The notes under the pieces are model-generated. The model ran no database searches and had not been told where the DNA came from. It was given only the letters and a program-made list of their open reading frames with translations. Source: Phycisphaerae bacterium (GTDB lineage Bacteria > Planctomycetota > Phycisphaerae > SM23-33). From it: DNA of 49,322 bases. A program made the position numbers and the translations under genes. The stretch is taken from NCBI GenBank assembly GCA_016929245.1, contig JAFGJE010000166.1, positions 1 through 49,322 on the forward strand, in the 5' to 3' direction. Of the stretch, positions 34,309 through 43,001 are shown one piece after another; positions within the stretch are counted from its first letter, which is position 1; the number at the start of each line of letters is the position of its first letter.

Positions 34309-34381
34309 TACGCCCGAGAGGATTCGAACCTCTGACTTCCTGCTCCGGAGGCAGGCGCTCTATCCACTGAGCTACGGGCGC
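34309..34381 (-). tRNA. tRNA-Arg (anticodon CCG)
   Basis: A minus-strand cloverleaf. The acceptor stem GCGCCCG pairs with CGGGCGT (ending in one G-U pair). The D arm is GCTC...GAGC, the anticodon stem CCTGC/GCAGG holds the loop CTCCGGA with anticodon CCG, and the T arm contains GGTTCGAATCC. The discriminator base is A. CCA is not encoded. No integrase gene or attachment duplication is seen next to this one. Confidence 0.93.
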
Positions 34382-34513
34382 GTCGTTCGGGAAATCGATT
34401 CCGGGAAAACCGGAATATTTTTTCTCCGAAATCCTTTTGCATTATCCGATTTTCGGATAGGATGTCAATGGGTCGTCGGCGTCGACGGCCCGTCGGTGTT
34501 TATTGAAGAACGA

Positions 34514-35635
34514 ATGAAGCTGCCGGAGATAACCAGACGTATCACCCGACCCGTGCGGGTGGGTTCCGTGACCATCGGGGGCGTGTCGGAGGCGGGGACG
34601 CCCAATCCCGTCGTCCTCCAGAGTATGACGAACACCCAAACCGCCGACGCCGAGGCGACCTTGGCGCAGATACGCGACCTTGCCGCCGCCGGCGCGGAAC
34701 TCGTCCGCGTCGCGATCCCCAAGGAGCAGGACACCGAGGCCTTGCGGAACATCGTCGCGGAATCGCCCGTTCCGATCATCGCGGACGTGCACTTCCACTT
34801 CCAGCGGGCCATCGAAGCCATCGCCGCCGGTGTGGCGAAAATCCGCCTGAACCCCGGGAACATTTCGGACGCCGACCAGGTCCGCCGCGTGATCGACGCC
34901 GCGGGCGAAGCGGGGGTGGCGATTCGCGTGGGCGTCAATGAAGGGTCCATCGTCGACCGTCGCGACGGCCGGCGACACACCGAGCAGCTTTCCGGCGCGC
35001 TGGACGAGTTGATGCTGGAGAAGCTCGCGGAATATCTCGGCGTCTTCGAGAAGGCGGGCTTCGCGAACCTCGTGCTGTCCGCGAAAAGTCACGACGCCGT
35101 GACGAACATCGCCGTGAACCGCGCCATCGCGAAACGCTGGGACTACCCGCTGCACCTGGGCGTCACGCACGCCGGCACCGCCAAAACCGGAACGATGCGA
35201 ACGGCCGCTGCCCTGGGCACGCTGCTGAGCGACGGGATCGGCGAGACGATCCGCGTGAGTTTTTCCGGCGATCCGGTGCGGGAAATCCACGCCGCGAAGG
35301 AGTTGCTCGCGTCGTTGCGGCTGCGCCGGCGCGACGGGGTGGAGCTGATCTCCTGCCCGACGTGCGGCCGCCTGCAAATGGATTTGAATCCGATCATCGA
35401 GAAGGTCTCCGAAGCCCTGAAGGAATTCGAGCATCTCCGCCGCCCGATCCAGGTGGCGATTATGGGCTGCGTCGTCAACGGGCCCGGCGAGGCGGACAAC
35501 GCGGACGTCGCGATCTGCGCCGGGAAAGACAAAGCCGTCCTCTACTGTCACGGCCAGCGGCTCCGCAACGTCACGCCCGCGGAAATCGTCCCGGCGGTGC
35601 TGGAGGAAGTCCGCGCCCTGGCGACGGAAGAATAA
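34514..35635 (+). CDS. ispG: 4-hydroxy-3-methylbut-2-enyl diphosphate synthase (GcpE)
   Basis: A 373-residue IspG, the iron-sulfur enzyme of the non-mevalonate isoprenoid pathway that opens the cyclic diphosphate MEcPP to HMBPP. The [4Fe-4S] ligands are Cys281 and Cys284 (ISCPTCGR) and Cys319 (MGCVVNGPGE), with Glu326 as the expected fourth contact. Length fits the short bacterial type without the inserted TIM-like domain. The ATG encoding MKLPEITRR is preferred; a GTG six codons earlier is in frame. The gene appears single; the next repeat element begins 43 bases after its stop. Confidence 0.96.
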   Translation: MKLPEITRRITRPVRVGSVTIGGVSEAGTPNPVVLQSMTNTQTADAEATLAQIRDLAAAGAELVRVAIPKEQDTEALRNIVAESPVPIIADVHFHFQRAIEAIAAGVAKIRLNPGNISDADQVRRVIDAAGEAGVAIRVGVNEGSIVDRRDGRRHTEQLSGALDELMLEKLAEYLGVFEKAGFANLVLSAKSHDAVTNIAVNRAIAKRWDYPLHLGVTHAGTAKTGTMRTAAALGTLLSDGIGETIRVSFSGDPVREIHAAKELLASLRLRRRDGVELISCPTCGRLQMDLNPIIEKVSEALKEFEHLRRPIQVAIMGCVVNGPGEADNADVAICAGKDKAVLYCHGQRLRNVTPAEIVPAVLEEVRALATEE

Positions 35636-35678
35636 TCCATGACTCTTCGCGCAGCCGGAATCTCCCAAACCATTGCGC

Positions 35679-35829
35679 TGTCATCCTGAGCGGAGCGAGT
35701 CTTCGAGCCCCTCAGGGGTAAACTTCGTCGAAAGACCTCACGCATAGCTACCCGTGAGGTCCTTCGACTTCGGTCCTCGCTTCGCTCGGACTCTCCGCTC
35801 AGGCCCTTGGGGCTCCCTAGGAGATGACA
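35679..35829. repeat. diverged palindromic repeat after ispG
   Basis: The ends are TGTCATCCTGAGCG at 35679 and GATGACA at 35829. The centre, ACCTCACGC-A-TAGCTACCCGTGAGGT, is shared with the element at 40447-40572, while the arms have many mismatches. It is an older or mutated member of the same extragenic repeat family. It follows the ispG stop by 43 bases and overlaps the longest possible start of the next gene. Confidence 0.75.
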
Positions 35830-35886
35830 AGCGAACGGCTGCGCATTGCATCCGCCGGCTGTTTCGCTTATTTTCTTGCCCATCCC

Positions 35887-37587
35887 ATGAAAACAATTTC
35901 AGACCATACCGATCCATCCGCCGCGAATGATCGTCAGGTGGATCGCTTCGATTCGCTGGGCTGGGTGTTCGTCCTGGGCGGGTTGTGCATCTCCGCGGTC
36001 TTCGGGTTGCTCAGCGACGGCTTGTACATGAACGACGACGCGACGCATTACTTCATCGCTCGCGAGGGATTCACCAGCCTCAAGAGTCTGCTGCATCGAT
36101 GGGGGCGCGTGGGATACACCCTTCCGACGGCCCCGGTGGCGTATTGGTTCGGGTTCGCCGGCTGTCGCGTCTTCAGCGCGGTGCAGACGGCGCTATTGTC
36201 GCTGCTGGCGTGGCGGACGGCGCGACGACTGATCGGCCCGGGCCTGCCGGCGGCGCTCGCGGCGCTATTGGTGTGGCTGCAGCCGCTGACGTTTCTGCTG
36301 TCGATGACGACGCTGACGGAGACGACCGGCGCGCTGTATATGCTGCTGGGCATGTTCCTGTATGTCCGGGGGAATCGTTTATTGAGTTGCGTTGCCTTTT
36401 CGGCACTGTTCCTGGCGAGGGACGAAACGCTGGCGCTGGGACCGCTGATCTTCGTCGCGATGCTGATCGACGCGTACCGGCAGGCCGGCGGCAACTTCGG
36501 CAAGGCCTGCAAAACCTGGTGGGTTTGGGTCGGTTCGCTTTTGCTGATCGCCGGGCCGGTGCTATATGTCCTGGCGACGATTCCCGTGGACCTGTCCCCC
36601 GACGGCGATCCGTTGCAGATTTTCTCCCGGCCTTACTCGGCCGAATACGGAACCGGTCCGCTGTACTGGATGACCGCGCGCTGGAGCGAGCAGGCGACGC
36701 CGGGAATCGTCGCCGCGGGATTGCTGGGGGTCTACCTGCCGGCCCGGGCGCTGTGGCGGCGGGAGTCGCTGGTTCCGGGATGCGCCTTACCCGCCGGCGC
36801 GTGGTTGGTCGCGGTCTGGCCGGTCGCGTATGCCGCCTTGCACAGCGTGCTTTTCCATCGAGGCCTGTTCGCCCACGGCGGCGAGGCGAGGTACATGGTT
36901 CCCGTCGGCGGGATGACCGCCGTTCTGGGGGCCGTGGGACTGCGGGCGATTCTCGCGGATCGAAAAGGCGGGATACTCCTGGCCTTCATGATTCTGCTGG
37001 CGGCGCTGATCTGGCTGCCCATGCTGACGTTTCCGTACCTGCGGGACAATTTCACTCCCACCGTCCGGTACAGCCTGCTGGGGATGACAGTGCTTCTGGT
37101 TCTCGTCGCGGCGATTCCGCTGTTCCGCCGGACGGCGCATCCGAGGCGATGGTCCGTCGCGCTGTTGGCGGCGGTGTTGATCCTCACGCTGGGGCAACTG
37201 CGATTTTATTTTCGTCCCATCACGCTGGAATATCCGCTGGATCCCATGGACCGGGTTCTCGCTCACGCCGCACGTTTTATCGAAGCCGAAAATCTCGCCC
37301 AGCGGCCGGTGCTCACCAAACATCCGCTGATCCGTTTCCTGCTGCCTCAAGCGCAGCTGCGCTGGTCCAACGAGGACGCCCTCGACCAGTGGCGCGTAGA
37401 TCCGCCGGGAACGATTTTCGTCTGGGACAGCAAGAACTGCAACTGGCCCGACCCGAAAGAGAGGAAAACCAACGCCCTGCTGCTGGAAACGCTCCGCTTA
37501 CAGGCGGAAATGAAACAACGCTTCATGGAAAACACCACCGCCTATCCCGAACCCATCGAAGTGATCGTCTTTGAGAAAAAGGGGTGA
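35887..37587 (+). CDS. polytopic membrane protein, GT39/ArnT-like glycosyltransferase candidate
   Basis: A 566-residue protein with about 10-12 membrane helices and a C-terminal soluble part. The first loop carries LYMNDDATHYFIAREG, an acidic pair in the position used by GT-C glycosyltransferases (PMT/ArnT type) to bind a polyprenyl-phosphate sugar. This, plus helix count, suggests a GT39-like transferase, but clear sequence identity is lacking. I prefer the ATG encoding MKTISDHTD. A start 21 codons earlier would place the N-terminus partly in the palindromic repeat. It stands alone between the repeat and a strong bidirectional terminator. Confidence 0.6.
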   Translation: MKTISDHTDPSAANDRQVDRFDSLGWVFVLGGLCISAVFGLLSDGLYMNDDATHYFIAREGFTSLKSLLHRWGRVGYTLPTAPVAYWFGFAGCRVFSAVQTALLSLLAWRTARRLIGPGLPAALAALLVWLQPLTFLLSMTTLTETTGALYMLLGMFLYVRGNRLLSCVAFSALFLARDETLALGPLIFVAMLIDAYRQAGGNFGKACKTWWVWVGSLLLIAGPVLYVLATIPVDLSPDGDPLQIFSRPYSAEYGTGPLYWMTARWSEQATPGIVAAGLLGVYLPARALWRRESLVPGCALPAGAWLVAVWPVAYAALHSVLFHRGLFAHGGEARYMVPVGGMTAVLGAVGLRAILADRKGGILLAFMILLAALIWLPMLTFPYLRDNFTPTVRYSLLGMTVLLVLVAAIPLFRRTAHPRRWSVALLAAVLILTLGQLRFYFRPITLEYPLDPMDRVLAHAARFIEAENLAQRPVLTKHPLIRFLLPQAQLRWSNEDALDQWRVDPPGTIFVWDSKNCNWPDPKERKTNALLLETLRLQAEMKQRFMENTTAYPEPIEVIVFEKKG

Positions 37588-37675
37588 TTCTTTTTTGAAG
37601 ATGAAGAGATCACATCATCTTCCTTTCGCCTGAAAGGCGTATATATCCGTCCAGGGGTTTGTCCTCGCCTATATC

Positions 37676-37737
37676 AAGAAACACCGCCAAACGGCAAGCC
37701 GATTCTCGACCCGGCTTGCCGTTTGGCGGTGTTTCTT
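37676..37737. terminator. perfect bidirectional terminator hairpin
   Basis: Two 26-base arms, starting AAGAAACACCGCC, pair perfectly around the ten-base loop ATTCTCGACC. The stem ends in TTTCTT on either strand. It lies between a plus-strand gene and a minus-strand gene that converge, so it can serve both. Confidence 0.85.
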
Positions 37738-37798
37738 ATGTCGTGCGGATACGCAACGGGAATCCATTCCCACCGCGATTATCGAATTCGTTTTCCCC

Positions 37799-39298
37799 TT
37801 ATTTCAAGATATCCCACACCGGTGGACAGGGGATCTTCGCGGCGTAGAGGGACGTTTGGTGGAGGTAAAAGCGGATTCGGATATCCTTTCCGGGATTCAC
37901 GTCGCGGACGGCCCGGCCGACGGGTTTGCCTCGCCAACGGACGGGCGCGTCGAGGCTGTCCGTCGTGACGGCGTCGCAGTCGTCCAGGGCGAATCCCTCG
38001 AGGGTATTGCCTTCGAAGTCGCACAACTCCGCGACGAGTTTTCCCTTTTGGGCGTCGGCGTTGACGTACAATTCCCCGTCGGGGTCGATGCGCAGGGGTT
38101 TGGTTTCCACCACGCCCGGCTGGGCGAGTCGCCGCGGCTGAAGCGCCTGGAAACGGTCACGCGGTAAGGTCGCCAGGGCGAGTTTGGTTTGATGTCCCTC
38201 GCTGCGCGACGTGCCCGCGCCGGCGTAATAGATTCGCGTTTCGGCGTCCGTGGTCACAAGTTGGCTGGCTGTCGTCAACCAGTGGCTGTCAAAGGTTCCG
38301 GGCGCTCCCAGGGGCAGGAACACCCGGCGATTCGCGACGCGCCGCCAATGCAGGCCGTCGCGACTGACCGCCAGTTGCGTGTCGCACGTGCCCTGTTCCA
38401 TCAGGATTTCCCTGCCGCCGTCCCGCGCCCAATTGATTTTCTCCAGCGCGGTGATGTGGAAGATCGACAGCAATCCCACGAACTGATTCCCCCGCCGCGT
38501 GACGGAAAGCTGATGAATCTGGTGATCCGGGTCGCCGTCGATCGCGTCGGCCCGCAGCAATTCGACGGGATCGGACCAATGCAGGAAATCCTCCGACACC
38601 GCCGCCCGCGTATATCGCACGCGCTGTGATTCGCCGAAAGGCCGATCAAACGGTTTGTGCGGCGACCGCCCGCCGCGAAGATAGGCGATGTACCGCCGAT
38701 TCCGCGGATCCCAGACGACGCCGTTTCCGGTGTCGCTCTTTCCGGGAACCGCGAGCCGACCTTCCTTCGGCGTCCAGTGAATCCCGTCGGGGCTGACAGC
38801 CGTGTAGCAACATCGGAAATGACGATGCTCGGGCGCTTCGGGACGATATTTCGTGTACGAGTCGTAAAACGCGAGATATCGTTCGTTCGGATCGTCTCCG
38901 TGTTCGTTTCGCAGAACGCACGGGCCGTGCACGTTCGGTTCCGGTCCGAGGACGACGTTGCTTTCGGCGCAGTCGCGGTACGGCAGGTCGGGCCGAATCG
39001 TCCGCGTCCAGGCGACGCCGTCTTCGCTTTCGGCGAGGCACATGCATTGGTCGCTCCGATCCCCTCCCGCCAAGGCCATGTACCACATGGCGAACCCGCC
39101 TTCGTCGCGCGGCAGGATGCTGCCGTACAGCGTGATGTAGGAACTTTCCCACGGCTGGGCCGGCTGAAGGATCGGATTGGCGGGGTGCTTCGTCGGTTGA
39201 CAGAGTTGCCGCGTGAGATTGTATTCCCAGCTCAACAATTCATCGTCCAGAAAGAGCTCCAGGTTCGCGTCTGTCGCGTCGTTGGTATTCTTGGCCAT
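37799..39298 (-). CDS. cytoplasmic beta-propeller glycosidase-like protein (GH32/43-type fold)
   Basis: A 499-residue protein without a signal peptide. It begins with the block ELFLDDELLSWEYNLTRQL and then shows repeated propeller blades ending in ESEDGVAWTR, SPDGIHWTPK and SRDGLHWRR, the S-x-D-G-x-x-W motif of five-bladed GH32/GH43/GH130-like enzymes. It is a paralogue of the exported protein at 43002-44498: same opening block, same blade motifs, same C-terminal domain. It may act on imported oligosaccharides, but catalytic residues cannot be assigned with confidence. It follows the URO-D-like gene by four bases, so the two form a tight pair. The convergent terminator lies downstream. Confidence 0.7.
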   Translation of the reverse strand: MAKNTNDATDANLELFLDDELLSWEYNLTRQLCQPTKHPANPILQPAQPWESSYITLYGSILPRDEGGFAMWYMALAGGDRSDQCMCLAESEDGVAWTRTIRPDLPYRDCAESNVVLGPEPNVHGPCVLRNEHGDDPNERYLAFYDSYTKYRPEAPEHRHFRCCYTAVSPDGIHWTPKEGRLAVPGKSDTGNGVVWDPRNRRYIAYLRGGRSPHKPFDRPFGESQRVRYTRAAVSEDFLHWSDPVELLRADAIDGDPDHQIHQLSVTRRGNQFVGLLSIFHITALEKINWARDGGREILMEQGTCDTQLAVSRDGLHWRRVANRRVFLPLGAPGTFDSHWLTTASQLVTTDAETRIYYAGAGTSRSEGHQTKLALATLPRDRFQALQPRRLAQPGVVETKPLRIDPDGELYVNADAQKGKLVAELCDFEGNTLEGFALDDCDAVTTDSLDAPVRWRGKPVGRAVRDVNPGKDIRIRFYLHQTSLYAAKIPCPPVWDILK

Positions 39299-39302
39299 GA
39301 TT

Positions 39303-40340
39303 TTATCCGTCGAAACGATATTCCCGCGCGTCCCGCAAGGCCTGGATGAACGCCAGCGCCGTGTCGAGGGGCGTTTCCAAAGGTAAGGGTTTGCAGGATT
39401 CTAACAGATATCCGCCGTTTTCGGACAAAATTTTCACGGCCTGCATCACCGCCCGTCGGGCGTCGTCGGGCGAGCCGTGCGCCGCGGCGCCCTGCGTGCC
39501 GATTCCGCCGCGAAACGTCAGATGCTCGCCGAATTCGCGTTTGACGGCCGCGATGTCCATGCACTCCGGCTGAAGAGGGTGGAACATCTGCAAGCCGATG
39601 TCGATGTAATCGCCCAGGATCGCGGTGTTGTCGCCGCAGGAATGCGCCCCGACGACGAGTCCGGCGTCGCGGACGCGCCCGTACAGTTTCGCCAGGCGCG
39701 GTTTGTAAAATTCCCGAAACGATTTCGGACTGATCATCAGGCCCTTCTGGCTGCCGAAATCGTCGCCGAACGTCACGCCGTCGATGGGCATCGCGAGAAT
39801 TTTGTCCAGCGCATCGAGGTGCATCTCCAGCAGCACATCCAGCGCGCCGTGGATGAACGTCGGTTCGGAGGCCAGGTCCATGAGATAGTTTTCCATCCCC
39901 CGCAGCGCCCACAGCCGCTCGCCGAAGGTCATGGTGAACTGGTAGAAGATAAAGGCGTCCGGATGAGCGGCGCGTGCGTCGAGCACGCGCTGTTTTTCGG
40001 AAGCGGGAAACAGATCGATGCGGGGAACGTCCGCGACGTTCGGCTCGGTCATCGGCGGGTTGATGAACATGTACCCGCCCTCGTCGAATTGCCACATACA
40101 GCCGAAGGGGTCCGTGAAATGTTTGTCATCCACTTTGTTACATTCGATATCCCACAGTACGCGAACCGTGTCGTTGCGGAATTCGCGGTCCGCGTCAAAA
40201 CCACGCTCGCGCAAAAGTCGGGATTTCAGATCGGCGTCGATATACAGCGTCGCGGGGATGCGCGGCGGCGCTTCGTGAGCGACGGCCCGCAACGCCAGTT
40301 CGCGTGACGTGGGATTCGACGTGATCTCCTGTCGGTTCAT
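39303..40340 (-). CDS. URO-D superfamily protein paired with the propeller gene
   Basis: A 345-residue protein of the URO-D/methyltransferase-like superfamily. Visible features are GDDFGSQKGLMISPKSFREFY in the middle and AHSCGDN (about 245) with the H-x-C metal motif found in MtaA/MtbA-like members. It is shorter than, and quite different from, the member at 20179-21408. The ATG follows AAGGCGAG. It is translated just ahead of the propeller protein, with its own promoter and palindromic operator upstream. In such carbohydrate neighbourhoods these proteins are often annotated without a known substrate; a demethylase or decarboxylase role is only a guess. Confidence 0.75.
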   Translation of the reverse strand: MNRQEITSNPTSRELALRAVAHEAPPRIPATLYIDADLKSRLLRERGFDADREFRNDTVRVLWDIECNKVDDKHFTDPFGCMWQFDEGGYMFINPPMTEPNVADVPRIDLFPASEKQRVLDARAAHPDAFIFYQFTMTFGERLWALRGMENYLMDLASEPTFIHGALDVLLEMHLDALDKILAMPIDGVTFGDDFGSQKGLMISPKSFREFYKPRLAKLYGRVRDAGLVVGAHSCGDNTAILGDYIDIGLQMFHPLQPECMDIAAVKREFGEHLTFRGGIGTQGAAAHGSPDDARRAVMQAVKILSENGGYLLESCKPLPLETPLDTALAFIQALRDAREYRFDG

Positions 40341-40380
40341 TCGCTCGCCTTTCACTCAAAAAAACCTGAATCCGTCATTG

Positions 40381-40413
40381 CCCGCGGCCGAATATATTCG
40401 TCGCGGGATTATA
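40381..40413 (-). promoter_or_regulatory. promoter with adjacent palindromic operator for the URO-D/propeller pair
   Basis: On the minus strand TATAAT (40413-40408) is followed at once by CCCGCGACGAATATATTCGG and its near mirror. The core CGAATATATTCG (40389-40400) is a perfect palindrome flanked by CCCGCG/CGCGGG. The palindrome covers the expected start of transcription, a classic repressor position. The -35 box (TTGCTG) is weak. Confidence 0.5.
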
Positions 40414-40446
40414 CACAACTATTCTGTCTCAGCAAAAAATATCAGG

Positions 40447-40572
40447 TTGTCATCCTGAGCGAAGCGCAGCCCCTTGGGGGCAAGCTATGTCGAAGGACCT
40501 CACGCGTAGCTACCCGTGAGGTCCTTCGACATAGCTTGCCCCCAAGGGGCTGCGCTTCGCTCAGGATGACAA
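40447..40572. repeat. perfect 126-base inverted repeat (58-bp arms)
   Basis: Both arms start TTGTCATCCTGAGCGAAGCG from the outside and are identical over 58 bases, around the ten-base centre CGTAGCTACC. It sits 26 bases beyond the symporter stop and shares its centre and ends with the diverged element at 35679-35829. The lack of any mismatch suggests recent origin or active maintenance. No ORF is inside. Confidence 0.85.
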
Positions 40573-40598
40573 ATAACAATTTTAGATATGACATAATG

Positions 40599-42149
40599 CT
40601 AGGGACGGGATTTTTTGAGCGATTTTAGATATCCATAGATTGTAAATTCGCCGGACGAGGGGGAATTGGGGCTCCACCATGACAAGAGGCTCAGGAAATA
40701 TCCGATGACGACGGTCAGGATGCAGGACGTCGAACCGTAAAAGTAGATGCTCAGGATTTTGCCGTCTTTCACGACGTAGGTGTTCAGCAGGTCAATGACT
40801 AAAAGCGTCACCAGACTCGTCAGCGCGCCGATAATGGTCGGCCAGGTCTTGGCGCGCTTCGTGAACACGCCGAGATAGAACACCCCCACCATCGGCCCGA
40901 AGAACAGTCCGATGAACTTGTTCGACATGTCGATAATGCTCTTTAGTCCGCCCCAGTAGATGCCGATCGCACCCAGCGTGATCCCGATCCCCAGCAGGTA
41001 GGTCAGAACCTGGGCGAAACGTAATTTCCGGGCGTCGTCGCTGTTTTGGCGGATCACGCGTCCGTACCAGTCCACCGTCAGCGCCGCGACAATACAGTTT
41101 AATCCGCTGTCGAAGCTGGACATCGCCGCGGCGAACAATGCCGCCATCACCAGTCCTTTCAGCACGATCGGGATTTCCGTGACCACGAAATAGGGCAACA
41201 GTTTGTCCTTGGATTCCGTGACCTCCGCCGACAACAGATTGGGGAAGCACTGGTAAAACGCGTACAGGGAAATTCCCATCATAATGATAATCGCGACCCG
41301 CGGGACGTTCATCACGAGCATATACAGCAGGGACTTGCGGGCCTGCGAGTCGCTTTTGGCGGCCATCAGCCGCTGGACGTTCAACTGATCCACTCCGTCG
41401 CCGAACGCGAGAATCAAGCCGTTGATGAGGATCACGAAAAACGTCGGCTTGGCGATATCAAACGTCATGTCGCCGAAAAACTTGTGGTCCCGCAGGGCCG
41501 TTTCGAAAATCTGTCCGTATCCGCCGGGGAGTTTCGCCGCGACGATGGCGAAAATCATGATTTCACCCGCCGTCAGGATGAAGAACTGCACCACGTCCGT
41601 CCAGATCACCGCGCTCATGCCGCCCAGGGCGGTGTAGATCGTCGCCATCAGTCCGATGATCAGAATGGAATACTCCACCCGAATTCCCAGCACGACGCTC
41701 AGCGCCAATGACGGCGCCAGTACCACCAGCGACATCCATATAAAACGCTGTATGATAAAGAATGCGCTGCCTAAAAGACGAACGGGGACGGAATATCGGC
41801 TTTCCAGGTATTCATACGCCGTCGTGACGTCGAGTTTGCGGTAGAAGGGAAGCAGCACCAGCGCGATTAATGGATACGCCAATAGATTCACAAACAGGTA
41901 CGCGATGGAAACAGCCGCGTCCGTGCGAAAAATCCGCGCGGGATGACCGAGAAAGGATACGGCGCTGAACATGCTGGCCACCAGGGAGAGCATGATGGGA
42001 AACCAGGTCATGCGGCCGCCGGCTTTGAAGTATTCCCTCGTGGACGTCTGCCGACGCGCGAAACACGAACCCAGAATAAGTATGCCCACCAGGTACGCCA
42101 GGAGTACCGTCCAGTCCAGTGCGCTAAATCCGCTGGCTACGATATACAT
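40599..42149 (-). CDS. sodium:solute symporter (SSS family)
   Basis: A 516-residue transporter with about 13 membrane helices. Features of the SSS family include the N-terminal helix LLAYLVGILILGSCFARR, then STREYFKAGGRMTWFPIMLS, the early conserved turn found in sugar/sialic-acid symporters, and TTAYEYLESRYSVPVR. It would import a solute with sodium. The exported propeller glycosidase-like protein encoded upstream and the cytoplasmic one downstream suggest a carbohydrate or derivative as substrate (inference). It lies 54 bases after the prepilin-like gene, on the same strand. Confidence 0.92.
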   Translation of the reverse strand: MYIVASGFSALDWTVLLAYLVGILILGSCFARRQTSTREYFKAGGRMTWFPIMLSLVASMFSAVSFLGHPARIFRTDAAVSIAYLFVNLLAYPLIALVLLPFYRKLDVTTAYEYLESRYSVPVRLLGSAFFIIQRFIWMSLVVLAPSLALSVVLGIRVEYSILIIGLMATIYTALGGMSAVIWTDVVQFFILTAGEIMIFAIVAAKLPGGYGQIFETALRDHKFFGDMTFDIAKPTFFVILINGLILAFGDGVDQLNVQRLMAAKSDSQARKSLLYMLVMNVPRVAIIIMMGISLYAFYQCFPNLLSAEVTESKDKLLPYFVVTEIPIVLKGLVMAALFAAAMSSFDSGLNCIVAALTVDWYGRVIRQNSDDARKLRFAQVLTYLLGIGITLGAIGIYWGGLKSIIDMSNKFIGLFFGPMVGVFYLGVFTKRAKTWPTIIGALTSLVTLLVIDLLNTYVVKDGKILSIYFYGSTSCILTVVIGYFLSLLSWWSPNSPSSGEFTIYGYLKSLKKSRP

Positions 42150-42203
42150 GGCTCTCTTTCTTCATTGACGTTATAAAATTCAGATTGCGATACGGGACGG
42201 AGA

Positions 42204-42986
42204 TTACCACCAGTGATATGCCTGGTCTCCATTGGCGTAGATACCAAGTCCCCAATCGAAGGAATCCGCATCACTCTCATTCCAGGCTGTATGTCCGTCG
42301 AGGAAACAGGCGTTCACACCGTCGGCGGGTGGTTTGTGTAAGGGGTCGGAACGCTCCCATTGCCCCGTCATGCAGTGATTCGCCTGTCCCACATCCCTTA
42401 TGGTGAAATACGCCGTGAAGTCGGCCGCGAGCGCCCGGTCGCTCGGGGAACCCGGATATTCATCCACGCGGGAAACTCCCCCCAACCCGTCGTGAAAATC
42501 AAAATAGGGAAAGTTGAAATTCACGAAGAATCCGTATTGCATCCGAATTCGTTGCGGATGATCTTCCTCATAATCCGGCCAGATCGGTTCCTGGGATTTG
42601 TCGTCAAGACTCGGGCAGTCCGCCAGGGCGAGAAGGCTGTCCTTATCGGAGTAGGTTTCCAGGGCTTCGCCCGTCACCGTGGGAATATACTGAGGCAAAT
42701 AATCCGTGCCGGCCACCGAATGGTTACTCGCATCCTGCAGACCGAACGCGGGATAGACATCCTCGTTGTCGTTGGTGTACATGGAAGCGATCAATCCCCA
42801 CTGGTGCAGGTTGTTGGCGCAGACCGCACGACGGGCGAGTTCCTTCGCCATCGTCAGGGACGGCAGCAGGATACTCACCAGCAGGGAAATGATCGCGATC
42901 ACCACTAAAAGCTCTATCAGGGTGAATCCGCCGTGGTTTCGCCCACGCCGCTGATTCCCGTTCTCGCTGTTGTTTCGACAAGTCAT
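42204..42986 (-). CDS. prepilin-like protein with N-terminal methylation motif and H-X9-DG-type end
   Basis: A 260-residue protein. The prepilin cleavage motif [18 protein letters not shown] begins near residue 18, with Glu at mature position 5 and one hydrophobic helix. The C-terminal region contains [14 protein letters not shown], the DG signature of the H-X9-DG/DUF1559-like group that is greatly expanded in planctomycetes. Mature protein would be a pseudopilin anchored in the inner membrane. It sits between the exported propeller gene (16-base gap) and the symporter, so it belongs to the same probable transcript; a role in binding or presenting substrate is a guess. Confidence 0.88.
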   Translation of the reverse strand: MTCRNNSENGNQRRGRNHGGFTLIELLVVIAIISLLVSILLPSLTMAKELARRAVCANNLHQWGLIASMYTNDNEDVYPAFGLQDASNHSVAGTDYLPQYIPTVTGEALETYSDKDSLLALADCPSLDDKSQEPIWPDYEEDHPQRIRMQYGFFVNFNFPYFDFHDGLGGVSRVDEYPGSPSDRALAADFTAYFTIRDVGQANHCMTGQWERSDPLHKPPADGVNACFLDGHTAWNESDADSFDWGLGIYANGDQAYHWW

Positions 42987-43001
42987 CGCAGGAACTCCGG
43001 T

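Noticed and set aside
34309-34381. tRNA-Arg as a second integration site
   Set aside because: No recombinase is nearby and no repeat of the tRNA end was noticed within the window.
35824-35886. Earlier ATG for the polytopic membrane protein
   Set aside because: It begins at the end of the palindromic repeat, has no ribosome site, and adds residues unlike the rest; kept only as an alternative.
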